A DNA stretch of 33,389 nucleotides, from positions 1 through 33,389 of the forward strand of contig JACPRC010000166.1 in the NCBI GenBank assembly GCA_016190175.1. The letters are read 5' to 3'. Of this stretch, positions 26,045 to 33,389 are shown in pieces. The notes beneath the pieces are model-generated. The model made no database searches. It was given only the letters and a program-made list of their open reading frames with translations, and was not told the DNA's origin. Positions within the stretch are counted from its first letter, which is position 1, and the number at the start of each line of letters is the position of its first letter. The stretch is from Planctomycetota bacterium (lineage in GTDB: Bacteria > Planctomycetota > MHYJ01 > JACPRB01). The position numbers and the translations under genes were made by a program.

Positions 26045-26692
26045 CTAGTCCGCTTCGAACTTCAGAAGTTCCCATTCCACTTGGATGCGGTCGCAGCGTC
26101 CCGCGGCGGTGACCTTCTTTCTGACCAGCCCGCCGGGGACCGCGGAAGAGCACCAGAGCACGGCCGTGCCCGGGTAGTATTTTCCCAGCGTCCCTTCCAA
26201 CCGCACGCAGCGGTGCTTCTTCCCTCCGGTTTCCACGATCTCGTCGATCTGCGTGGCCGCACCGTCGAAGTCGTACCCGACGATCTTGAGCGGGACGTCC
26301 CCGTTCTTCGGAATCCAGACGCGGCGTTCCGACTTCCAGTTCCCTTTCGTGACTTCCGATTTCCAGATCACGCAGTCCCATCGCTTTCCCATGAGGGGCA
26401 GCGTCTCTTCCCCGGCTTTTTCCGGCAGGGTCTCTCTCTCTTCGAGGAGACCATTCTCGTTTTCGGATACGAACGTCGTGGCGATGAAGACCCCCGTCTT
26501 GTCGACCTTCAGAAGCGTGGACGTGACCCGCTCTTCAGTCTTGATGCCGCCCGTTCCCCCGCCGGAGTCATTCTCCTGCGTGACGCGGTATCGCACGTGG
26601 GTCCCGGGTTTCCAGGACGCCCAAGGATGGCGCGGGGGGGGGGACTTTTCCTGAGCCGGAGCGAGCAGGGCAAGCCAGAGCCAAATCGTCAT
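26045..26692 (-). CDS. Secreted protein of unknown function with a C10 tract
   Basis: 215 aa. A short signal peptide (MTIWLWLALLAPAQ) is followed by a Pro-rich stretch (SPPPRHPW) and a beta-rich mature domain with regularly spaced Lys/Glu/Thr and Trp. Two Cys-containing segments (WDCVIW, HRCVRLEG) and VLWCSSAVPGGLVRKKV are the most distinctive. It resembles small secreted planctomycete proteins of the SCO/DUF type, but I cannot name a family. The start has GGAGG 9 nt upstream. A run of ten C (coding strand) encodes the Pro stretch at residues ~17-19. It is convergent with the FAD-subunit gene (19 bp apart) and downstream of the giant pilin-like gene. Confidence 0.65.
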   Translation of the reverse strand: MTIWLWLALLAPAQEKSPPPRHPWASWKPGTHVRYRVTQENDSGGGTGGIKTEERVTSTLLKVDKTGVFIATTFVSENENGLLEERETLPEKAGEETLPLMGKRWDCVIWKSEVTKGNWKSERRVWIPKNGDVPLKIVGYDFDGAATQIDEIVETGGKKHRCVRLEGTLGKYYPGTAVLWCSSAVPGGLVRKKVTAAGRCDRIQVEWELLKFEAD

Positions 26693-26806
26693 CGGACCGA
26701 TCCTCCGTTCGAGAGACGGGTCGACCCGAGGTTCTACGGGCGCCGCGCTGGAAAATTGTGGGGGATGCGTTCAGGCGTGCGAAAGCGTCCTTTCGACGCC
26801 GGCGGC

Positions 26807-29800
26807 TCATCGCTCCTCGTGGTGGAGCGCCCGCGTCGGCCGCTCGTACTCCACACCGACCTGGAAGAGCCTCGGCGTCTTCTTCCACGCGTCGTTCGGC
26901 CGGAAGGACCCCGGCCGGTACTCCACGGCGAACCGCACGTCGAGTTGCCCCGCGTCGTGCGTGCCTCCGGTACGGTCGATGCGGTTCGGCGCCTCGGGGT
27001 CGATGAAGTCGAAGAGATGTTCGCCGTCCGGCGGATCCGTGAATTCTCCCCGGCCGTCCACGCGGACGAGGACGTGCAGCCGGACGAGCGGGTCGTCTCC
27101 CGGCACCCGTGCCTCCCACGAGAGCCGGCCCCATCTCGCGTCGGGGACCGTCGTCGAGACCTGCCAGTACGCCATCCGGTTGTCGAACTCGCCTGCCGCG
27201 TACGTGTCGTGGTAGCGCCAGGGGATCGCGTACGCCAGGGCGTCCTGCGCATGGGATTGCGGGCTCGTTCCGAACCGTCCGCGGAAGAGCCCCCGCGAGC
27301 CGTCGTGCGCGAGCGGCATCCGCAGCCGCATCGCGGGCTTCCCGATCTCGTCACGCGTGCCCGGCCATTTCTCGAAGAGAAGGACCTCTTCGTCGATGAG
27401 GACGTACAGGTCCTGCGGCTGCGCCATCCAGGTCGGCAGCGGCCGGCGCAGCGAGACCTCGCCGGCGGCCGGGCCGATGCCGGACTCCAGCGCGGAGACC
27501 GGCAGGAGGGACAGATGGAACGCCTCGTCGCCGGCGTCGTGCTCGCCGGCGGCGGATCCCAGGTAGCCGCGCCGGATCGAACGAAGGCCGCCCTCGGACG
27601 CCCTCGCGTATCCGATGATCTCGTCGCCGACCTTCACGGCGCCTCCGCCGTCGGTCATCCCCTCCGTCGAGTCGATTCCGTACGAATCTCCGACCGGCAC
27701 GCCCATCGAGCGGGTCCGCTTCGGGGTCGCGAGGAACTTGACCTCGTCCACCGTCGCGACGAACGGCCCCAGGGTGACGTCCGGGGCGGCGCGCTCCAAC
27801 CAGGATAGGTCGAGAAGCTCCCCGGACGGGAACTTCAGGATGCGGACGCGAAGGTCGTCCGCCGGGTGGACGGCGGGCACGTTCGCGTCGAAGGCGACGA
27901 GCTGAGCCCCGGCCCCGATGCTCGCTCTGAGGAACCCGCCGGAGACGTCGGCCGCGTGCCGGATGCGCATGCGGGCCTTCGAGCCGTCGGCGCCGATCAG
28001 CGTCACCCGGTCGCCGGCCCCGCAATTCTGTCGCGCGACCTCCGGCGCGGAGTCGCGCGCGACCCAGGTCGGGATCACAGGGGCGCCCGCGGCGTGCGCC
28101 TGCGGCGAGGTGCCGAGGACGCCGCGGAACAGCGGGATCGGAGCCGCGCCGCTCTGCACGCCGATCCAGAACCCCACGCGCGCCGGGTCCTTGCGCACGG
28201 GACCGAACCACTCGGAGTCGATCTGGAGCACCGTCGGCGTCGGGTACCGGTCGTCGGACGCCGGGGTCCCGTACGTGTCACCGGCGATCGACCAGAGTCG
28301 AACGGCGCTCGCGGCCTCGTGAGCTGCCGCGCGGGTGCCGTGCTGTCCCCGCGCGCAGCCCGTGAAGGCCGGCGGCGTCGTCCGGATCCCGTCGTAGTAG
28401 ATCGCCTCCTGGCCGATCGTGAGGTAACCCCTGGCCGGAAAGGGCGCGACGGTCGCCACCGGGATCGTCGTCTCACTCGCGCCCAGCCCATCGTCCTTCA
28501 CGACGGCGGTCTCCGCGATCGCGCCGAAGGGATAGCGGACGGCGCCTCCGCCGGTGCCGATGCGATCGTAGCTCAGTGCGGGAAGGCCGGCCTCGGAGGG
28601 CGTCAGCACCGCCCTGCGGACCCTGCTGGAGTATCCGAAGACCTGTACTTTCGCGCCCTTCGGGTGGCCGGCGGGGGCCGTTCCGCGCGCGGCGCGGAGA
28701 TGGACGCCCGTCGTCCTGTCGTAGAGGATCACCTCGCCGCCGATCCGGATCGGCGTCGGTCCGTCCGGCAGGAAGGAATCGTCCAGGAGGGGGACCGACG
28801 CGTCTCCCGCGCCGACCGCCGACGCGAGCTCCGTCAGGATCTCCTTCCCTTCCTCGTTCACGTGGACGAACTTCGCGCCGGGATGGGAAAAGCCGTCCAC
28901 GAGCAGCGCGAGGCGCGCGTACCGCGTGCCCTCCCAATAGGCGCCGATGTGGTACCACGTGTCCGGCTGCGGCGCGAAGGGGTGACGCACCAGGGCGAGG
29001 CCGTTGCCGATCGGGTCGTCCTTCGCGCCGACGGCCGCGTCGGACGCGGAGAGGAAGAGCACGCCGTTCTCGTAATGCAGGCTCATCCGGTTCGCGAAGT
29101 CCCCTTCGCGGATGTCGAGGAGCTGGATCCGCTGCGGGACCTGGCGGAAGCGGATCCAGAATTCGACGCCGCCCGCCGCGGCGTCGGGGAGGCCGGGCAT
29201 CGGGGAGAACAGCCTCTTCCATCCCGCCTTCAACGTTCCTCCCGGAACCTCCACGCCCTCGTACGAGTGGCGGTAGGCGCCGCACGCGAGAGTCCATTCG
29301 CGGCGATCCTCCTCCGGGATCTCCACGAACGAGGGAGGCGGATCGTGTTCCCCGGGATCGAACCGATAGCGATGGTCGAGGAGCGCGCCCATGCCCCGGC
29401 AATCCTTGGAGACGGCAAGCTGGACCCAGGCCTCGCGGTCGGGCGTCTGCCGGGGACGGAGCGTCAGGTCGCTCCCTCGCGAGCCGGACGAGTTCACGGC
29501 GGCGACGCGCGAGGAGTTCCCGAACGGGTACCCCAGGTAGCGCTGGAAGTCGTACTGACACTCCCAGCGCCGCTCGACGCGGGTCGGCGCTCCCAGGCGG
29601 ACGACTTCGCGGAGATGGCGTTCGCCGACCGTGACTCCCGACGGGGCGGTGACCGCCGCCAGCGCCTCGATCGTCACCGTGTCGTCGGAGAGCGTCGTGA
29701 GCGGCATCGTCCCGGTCCCGAGCAGGAACGCCGCCCCGGGATCGACGGCGTTCGCCTTCACCATCCTCGTCCACGCGCAGGTCGCGTTGTACCTCTCATA

Positions 29801-30187
29801 GGAGATCTGCCCCTTGAGGTTGGCCTCGAGGGCCCGGTCGATCAGCTCCTGGAGTCGCCCCAGCAGCTCTTCCATCGTGCGCAGGGCCGGCGGTTTCTGA
29901 AGCAGCTTCGCGAACGCCTCCGCCTCGTCGCGGTTGTAGAAGGTGAGGTGGTCGTCGGAGATCCTCGCCACGAGGCCCGTCAGCAGCTCGACGAGGATCT
30001 CGCGGGGAACGGTGTTCACGTTCACGGCGTGGCGGAGTTCCGCCTCGACCACGCCTCCGTCATAGTCGGCGGGCACCGGATCGGAGGTGAGGAACGCGTG
30101 CGCACGATCCGAGCTGGGAACCCGGGTCAGATGCGACTCCGCCACCGTCGTCTCAATCGGCGTCCGGCCGGGCTTCGTGATCCGCAC
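26807..30187 (-). CDS. Large C-terminal part of a pseudopilin/adhesin-like protein
   Basis: 1126 codons from GTG 30187, the first possible start after an in-frame TGA; there is no Shine-Dalgarno there, and coding-like sequence fills the 75 bp between (TWDGTPVRGILVDDAGHFGV), so the true protein probably continues from the pilin-like ORF upstream. Near the start, HAVNVNTVPREILVELLTG matches the GspK-type VNxNTxPxExL motif. Residues ~335-440 look like a LamG/concanavalin-type domain (VEFWIRFRQVP, DTWYHIGAYWEG, ARLALLVDG). Five copies of a module IGxExixY...RGxxGTxxxxHxxG occur between ~474 and ~988. The C-terminus is beta-rich. Likely an extracellular pilus-tip or cell-surface protein. Confidence 0.75.
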   Translation of the reverse strand: MRITKPGRTPIETTVAESHLTRVPSSDRAHAFLTSDPVPADYDGGVVEAELRHAVNVNTVPREILVELLTGLVARISDDHLTFYNRDEAEAFAKLLQKPPALRTMEELLGRLQELIDRALEANLKGQISYERYNATCAWTRMVKANAVDPGAAFLLGTGTMPLTTLSDDTVTIEALAAVTAPSGVTVGERHLREVVRLGAPTRVERRWECQYDFQRYLGYPFGNSSRVAAVNSSGSRGSDLTLRPRQTPDREAWVQLAVSKDCRGMGALLDHRYRFDPGEHDPPPSFVEIPEEDRREWTLACGAYRHSYEGVEVPGGTLKAGWKRLFSPMPGLPDAAAGGVEFWIRFRQVPQRIQLLDIREGDFANRMSLHYENGVLFLSASDAAVGAKDDPIGNGLALVRHPFAPQPDTWYHIGAYWEGTRYARLALLVDGFSHPGAKFVHVNEEGKEILTELASAVGAGDASVPLLDDSFLPDGPTPIRIGGEVILYDRTTGVHLRAARGTAPAGHPKGAKVQVFGYSSRVRRAVLTPSEAGLPALSYDRIGTGGGAVRYPFGAIAETAVVKDDGLGASETTIPVATVAPFPARGYLTIGQEAIYYDGIRTTPPAFTGCARGQHGTRAAAHEAASAVRLWSIAGDTYGTPASDDRYPTPTVLQIDSEWFGPVRKDPARVGFWIGVQSGAAPIPLFRGVLGTSPQAHAAGAPVIPTWVARDSAPEVARQNCGAGDRVTLIGADGSKARMRIRHAADVSGGFLRASIGAGAQLVAFDANVPAVHPADDLRVRILKFPSGELLDLSWLERAAPDVTLGPFVATVDEVKFLATPKRTRSMGVPVGDSYGIDSTEGMTDGGGAVKVGDEIIGYARASEGGLRSIRRGYLGSAAGEHDAGDEAFHLSLLPVSALESGIGPAAGEVSLRRPLPTWMAQPQDLYVLIDEEVLLFEKWPGTRDEIGKPAMRLRMPLAHDGSRGLFRGRFGTSPQSHAQDALAYAIPWRYHDTYAAGEFDNRMAYWQVSTTVPDARWGRLSWEARVPGDDPLVRLHVLVRVDGRGEFTDPPDGEHLFDFIDPEAPNRIDRTGGTHDAGQLDVRFAVEYRPGSFRPNDAWKKTPRLFQVGVEYERPTRALHHEER
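27224..28768 (-). repeat. Five divergent copies of an IGxE/RGxxGTxxxH protein module
   Basis: Copies lie at residues ~474-517, ~586-630, ~654-705, ~850-890 and ~926-988 of the large ORF. Examples are IGGEVILYDRTTG, IGQEAIYYDG with CARGQHGTRAAAHEA, FRGVLGTSPQAHAAGAPV, and FRGRFGTSPQSHAQDA. They are too diverged to be DNA repeats. Confidence 0.6.
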
Positions 30188-30262
30188 GCGCGTACCGACA
30201 CCGAAGTGTCCCGCGTCGTCGACGAGGATCCCCCGGACCGGGGTCCCGTCCCATGTCCTGAT

Positions 30263-30772
30263 TCAGCTCATCGCGCGAATGCGCTGGGGGAAGACCCATC
30301 GCGCGTCGCGGCCCGCGTGGATGGTGACGGCGTCCCTGAAGTCGAGGATCGGGGAGTCGAATCCGCGCCGGAGCCGCTCCCGCAGGGCCGGCGGCGCCGT
30401 GCGCAGGTCGACCTTGCTCTGCTCGTCCCGCACCTGGATCCCCCGGATCGAGTCGGTCCCTTTCGGCCCGTCGGGGATCCGCGGCTCGAACTCGACCCGG
30501 GTGTCGTGAAACGGCGTGCCGAAGGGATCCTTGGGATGACGCCGCTCGAAGTGATCGGTCCCATGGAGCAGCCGGAAGACCGCGTAGTTCCTGGCGCCCT
30601 CCGCGCCGTAGGCGGACTGCGTTTGCCGGGTGGCTGCGGCCGCCGTCCTCTCCTGGGCGGTCATGGCGGACACGAAATAGGTGCCGATGAGCGCGAGCAT
30701 CAGCACGACGACGAGGACGAGGACGAGCGCGGTGCCGCCGGATCCGGCGCCCTCTTCCGTAGGACGGGGCAT
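30263..30772 (-). CDS. Pseudopilin/PilX-like N-terminal segment
   Basis: 169 codons from ATG 30772. The N-terminus MPRPTEEGAGSGG is followed by the hydrophobic helix TALVLVLVVVLMLALIGTYF and QTQSAYGAEGARNYAVFRLL, the pattern of the N-terminal helix of GspK/PilX-type minor pseudopilins. A later KVDLRTAPPALRERL resembles the GspK motif. The ORF ends at TGA 30263 (RIRAMS-stop), but the same frame continues with convincing coding sequence into the 1126-codon ORF, so the two are probably one gene of 1322 codons (26807-30772) interrupted by a single TGA. No other secretion-system genes are in the window. It lies 62 bp after the leucine-rich-repeat gene. Confidence 0.7.
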   Translation of the reverse strand: MPRPTEEGAGSGGTALVLVLVVVLMLALIGTYFVSAMTAQERTAAAATRQTQSAYGAEGARNYAVFRLLHGTDHFERRHPKDPFGTPFHDTRVEFEPRIPDGPKGTDSIRGIQVRDEQSKVDLRTAPPALRERLRRGFDSPILDFRDAVTIHAGRDARWVFPQRIRAMS

Positions 30773-30834
30773 TATGGTCACTCCGTACCCACTACGCGCG
30801 GGATTCGATTTCGTGTCCGCCGATGCGAACTCCG

Positions 30835-32106
30835 TCAGTCGAATTCCGACTCGCGTTCCGCGAGCGAGACGCGGGGGCCGAATCTCTCGATGAGCGCGGC
30901 GGCGCCGTCCCTGACCGGGTTGTAGTCGAGGACGAGCGAGCAAAGGAAGTCCGTGTGCCGGGAACGGGCCAGGGCACGCGCGCCGGCGGGACCGATTCCG
31001 CAGTCCGCGAGGTCCAGGGTCTCCAGCCGGGCCAGGCCCTCCCAGCTCGCGATCTTCCTGCCCGCGTTGTCGAGCCGGTTTCCCGCGAGCCGGAGCCGGC
31101 GCAGGCTGCGGGCGTTCTCCGAGGTGAAGAGCGCGGTCAACCCGTCGGATCCGATGGAGCAGCCGTTCAAGTTGAGATCCTCGACCGTAGCCAGGACCGG
31201 CGAGGAGGCGAGGGCGCGCAGGCCGTCGTCGCCGATGCCGCATGCCCACAGGCAGAGGGAGCGTAACCCGCGGAGGCATCGTGACGCGGCCAGAGCACGG
31301 GCGCCGTCCGCTCCCATGCGGTTCCCCGTCAGACTCAGATCCTCGAGTCCCGACAGGGTCTCCGATCGCGCGAGGGCCGCCGCGCCGGCCGCGCCGATGC
31401 CGGTCCCTACGAGGTGGAGGCGCCGGAGCCGGGAGAGGTGAGGCGAGGTCGCAAGGGTCTTGAGCCCTTCGTCGCCGACTTGATGGGGCAGGATGACGTA
31501 TCCGTTGATCTCCAGGTCTTCGAGACGACTCGATGCTTCGGATCCTGCCAGAGCCTGCGCCCCGGCCTTGCCGCAGCCGTCGATGAGAAGGCGTCGGAGC
31601 CGCCAGTCCGACGCCGCGATGGCGGCGGCCTCCTCGTCGGCGCTGCGGTGGCCGCGGAGTCGCAACGTTTCGAGATCGCGCAGTCCCCGGCCGAGACTCC
31701 GCAGCACGTCCGGATCGATCGGCGTGGGCTCCCGCACCTCCATCCACCGCAGGCCGCCGGCGCACGGCGAGCCGGCGAGCGGCTCGAGGGCGCGCGGGTC
31801 GCCCGGCCACGATTCCGTGAGGATGAGATGCGTCACGTGCGCCAGCGGAGGCCAGGCGGCGAGACGGGCGATCACCTCGCGGTTCCACGGGCGTCCGAGC
31901 CACAGGCCCCGGACCGTGTCCGATTCGAAATAATAGGCGAACTCGGCGAAGCGATCTCCCGCCTCCACCTGGGCCGTCATGATGCCGGGCGGGTACTCGA
32001 TGATGCAGGCCGCGGGTCGGACGTGCTCGGGCGGGCCGTCTCCCGACGGCGGAGAGTACGCCCGGTCCTCGGGTTCGACATCTCCGGGGCGCGGCGGAGG
32101 GGTCAT
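30835..32106 (-). CDS. Leucine-rich-repeat protein (RNase-inhibitor type)
   Basis: 423 aa from ATG 32106; the track's 816-aa ORF continues upstream only as a shadow of the divergent gene. After a Pro-rich N-terminus (~1-60) come about ten LRR units of the ribonuclease-inhibitor subtype, e.g. LEDLSLTGNRMGADGARALA, LRSLCLWACGIGDDGLRALA and LRRLRLAGNRL. No signal peptide is evident, so it is probably cytoplasmic. Such proteins are abundant in Planctomycetota (where short versions are often fused to other domains) and mediate protein binding; the partner is unknown. A TATCCT lies 13 nt before the ATG and may be a -10 box. Confidence 0.85.
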   Translation of the reverse strand: MTPPPRPGDVEPEDRAYSPPSGDGPPEHVRPAACIIEYPPGIMTAQVEAGDRFAEFAYYFESDTVRGLWLGRPWNREVIARLAAWPPLAHVTHLILTESWPGDPRALEPLAGSPCAGGLRWMEVREPTPIDPDVLRSLGRGLRDLETLRLRGHRSADEEAAAIAASDWRLRRLLIDGCGKAGAQALAGSEASSRLEDLEINGYVILPHQVGDEGLKTLATSPHLSRLRRLHLVGTGIGAAGAAALARSETLSGLEDLSLTGNRMGADGARALAASRCLRGLRSLCLWACGIGDDGLRALASSPVLATVEDLNLNGCSIGSDGLTALFTSENARSLRRLRLAGNRLDNAGRKIASWEGLARLETLDLADCGIGPAGARALARSRHTDFLCSLVLDYNPVRDGAAALIERFGPRVSLAERESEFD

Positions 32107-32288
32107 CGGCACGCGCGCGAGGATATCCGCGGTCCCGCGGGGGTGCAAGCGGATCGAGGGCGCGCGAATGTCCGATTCGGAGGGCGGATCGGCCGCGCGG
32201 CGGCGGCGGCACCACGTGGCACGGTTGGATCCCTTGGGTGGAGGTGACGATTCCGCGGCCGGACTTGGCGGAGTAGCGAACTTGACTC

Positions 32289-32317
32289 TTGTCCTCCTCT
32301 CCTCCCGGCGGTATGCT
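32289..32317 (+). promoter_or_regulatory. Sigma70-like promoter for the nucleotidyltransferase-HD gene
   Basis: TTGTCC, 17 bp, TATGCT, in the 264-bp divergent intergenic region. +1 near 32324 gives a ~47-nt leader that contains GGAAAGGG directly before ATG 32371. I see nothing else in this intergenic region. Confidence 0.4.
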
Positions 32318-32370
32318 CCACCTACGCCCGGCGCCGGCATGGATGGGCTTGAAATCCGGCGCGGAAAGGG

Positions 32371-33389
32371 ATGGCCGACGAACGCGTCCGAAGGCAGATC
32401 ACCCTCCGAGCCGCCCGCCTGATGTACGATCGCACCGAGACCGAGTACTTCACCGCCAAACGCAAGGCCGCCCGCGAACTGGGACTCGATCCCCGCTACC
32501 ATCCCCGCGACCTCCCCTCCAACCGCGAGATCCGGGACGAGATCCGGTCGCTGGCCGAACTCTACGAAGGCGACCGCCGCGGAATCGTGCTCCGCGACAT
32601 GCGGGTCGAGGCACTCCGCCTCATGCGAAAGCTCGCGCGGTTCGAGCCCCGCCTCATCGGCAGCGTCTGGACCGGCCACGTCCGCAGGGGGTCGGACATC
32701 GATCTCCACGTCTTCGCCGACTCGCTCTCCGCGGTCACGTCCGTCCTCGACGACAACGGATTCCGCTACGACGTCCAGCACAAGCGCATCGTCAAGTTCG
32801 GCGAGGAGCGCGTCTTCACGCACGTGCATGTCTTCGACCGGTACACCTTCGAGCTGACGGTGTATCCGACCGACAAGATCGGTTGCGTTTTCAAGAGCTC
32901 CATCACGGGGCAGCCGATCGAGAAGGCCACGATCGCCACGCTTGAGCGATCTCTGCGCGAGGAACGGCCCGGAGAGGATCTCGAAAGCGAACTCGACCGC
33001 ATCGAGGACCACATCGACCGCTTCGAGCTGTACCGGATGCTGCTCGCGCCGCTGGAGGAGGTGAAGCAGGACCCGCGGCGCCACCCGGAGGGGGACGCGC
33101 TGTACCACAGCCTGCAGGCGTTCGAGCGCGCGCGGGACGAGCGGCCGTGGGACGAGGAGTTCCTGCTCGCGGCGCTGCTTCACGACGTCGGGAAGGCGAT
33201 CGATCCCGCCGACCACACGGCCGCGGGCGTCGCCGCGATCGAGGGCGCCGTGACTCCCCGCACCGCCTGGCTCATCGCGAACCACATGGAAGCGATGGCC
33301 TATCGGGAACGCACGCTCGGGAAGGAGGAGCGCGCGAGGATCGAGAGATCGGAGTTCTTCGAGGACCTGATGCTGCTGCGCGACTGCGA
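32371..33389 (+). CDS. Nucleotidyltransferase-HD domain protein (3' partial)
   Basis: Absent from the ORF track because it has no stop before the window ends. From ATG 32371, behind GGAAAGGG, 339 codons are visible. The middle part holds a DNA polymerase beta-like nucleotidyltransferase core, GSVWTGHVRRGSDIDLHVF (~100), matching the GSxxxGxxxxxSDIDL motif. The C-terminal part has an HD phosphohydrolase start: ALYHSLQAFERARD and LLAALLHDVGKAIDPADHTAAG (~270). This pairing occurs in tRNA nucleotidyltransferases and in nucleotide-signalling enzymes. The N-terminal helical part does not look like a CCA-adding enzyme, so I leave the substrate open. The gene diverges from the leucine-rich-repeat gene. 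Confidence 0.85.
   Translation, partial: MADERVRRQITLRAARLMYDRTETEYFTAKRKAARELGLDPRYHPRDLPSNREIRDEIRSLAELYEGDRRGIVLRDMRVEALRLMRKLARFEPRLIGSVWTGHVRRGSDIDLHVFADSLSAVTSVLDDNGFRYDVQHKRIVKFGEERVFTHVHVFDRYTFELTVYPTDKIGCVFKSSITGQPIEKATIATLERSLREERPGEDLESELDRIEDHIDRFELYRMLLAPLEEVKQDPRRHPEGDALYHSLQAFERARDERPWDEEFLLAALLHDVGKAIDPADHTAAGVAAIEGAVTPRTAWLIANHMEAMAYRERTLGKEERARIERSEFFEDLMLLRDC

Noticed and set aside
27866-30925. 1019-aa plus-strand ORF opposite the giant pilin-like gene
   Set aside because: No domains; it crosses two real genes, and the minus strand has recognisable motifs.

Overview
The window is about 33.4 kb of very GC-rich bacterial DNA (roughly 65-70% by eye, with one AT-richer gene at 861-2738). 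It has no rRNA, tRNA or CRISPR array. The gene content points to Planctomycetota or a similar deep-branching, high-GC lineage: an ECF sigma factor next to a Ser/Thr kinase that carries a formylglycine-generating-enzyme-like domain, a giant pseudopilin-like protein, a periplasmic thioredoxin/PDZ protein, and a Bacteroidetes/Planctomycetes-style class I lanthipeptide leader. This placement is an inference, because the window holds no phylogenetic marker.

Layout. 1-2.7 kb: the end of a DUF4143 ATPase, then a single-chain GmrSD-like (DUF262/DUF1524) putative anti-phage nuclease of foreign composition. 2.9-4.1 kb: a secreted thioredoxin-like protein with a CxxCH motif and two PDZ domains. Its usual CxxC active site is written TGA-Ile-Ala-TGA, and two hairpins follow directly. 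4.2-9.0 kb (minus): an ECF sigma factor, a Ser/Thr kinase and two zinc-ribbon membrane proteins. 9.0-11.1 kb: an aldo/keto-reductase-like protein, a lipoprotein and a hemerythrin-like protein. 11.2-19.6 kb: a complete class I lanthipeptide locus, with two near-identical-leader precursors, cyclase and full-length dehydratase on the minus strand, and a C39-peptidase ABC exporter plus HlyD-type adaptor on the plus strand. A 61-aa ORF with its own promoter and a cluster of strong hairpins follow. 20.2-22.4 kb: an M50 protease and, convergent to it, the radical SAM enzyme AmrS with an in-frame TGA at the position of its first N-terminal Cys. 22.5-26.0 kb: a Tat-exported PaoABC-like molybdenum hydroxylase whose Mo subunit is split and permuted. 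26.0-32.1 kb (minus): a leucine-rich-repeat protein, a pseudopilin-like protein that runs through one in-frame TGA into a 1,100-residue extension, and a secreted protein with a C10 tract. 32.4 kb to the end: a nucleotidyltransferase-HD protein, cut by the window.

Main points. (1) Two genes look like selenoproteins that ORF calling truncates. The most striking is a UxxU thioredoxin-like protein with two tandem SECIS-like hairpins. (2) The lanthipeptide locus encodes an apparently undescribed pair of peptides that share a conserved Cys-rich C-terminus behind divergent hydrophobic segments. (3) The Mo subunit of the aldehyde-oxidase-like enzyme has its central segment displaced into a separate downstream ORF. 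(4) Several genes have a TATAAT-like box 6-8 nt before the start codon, suggesting leaderless transcripts; this also decides several start sites.
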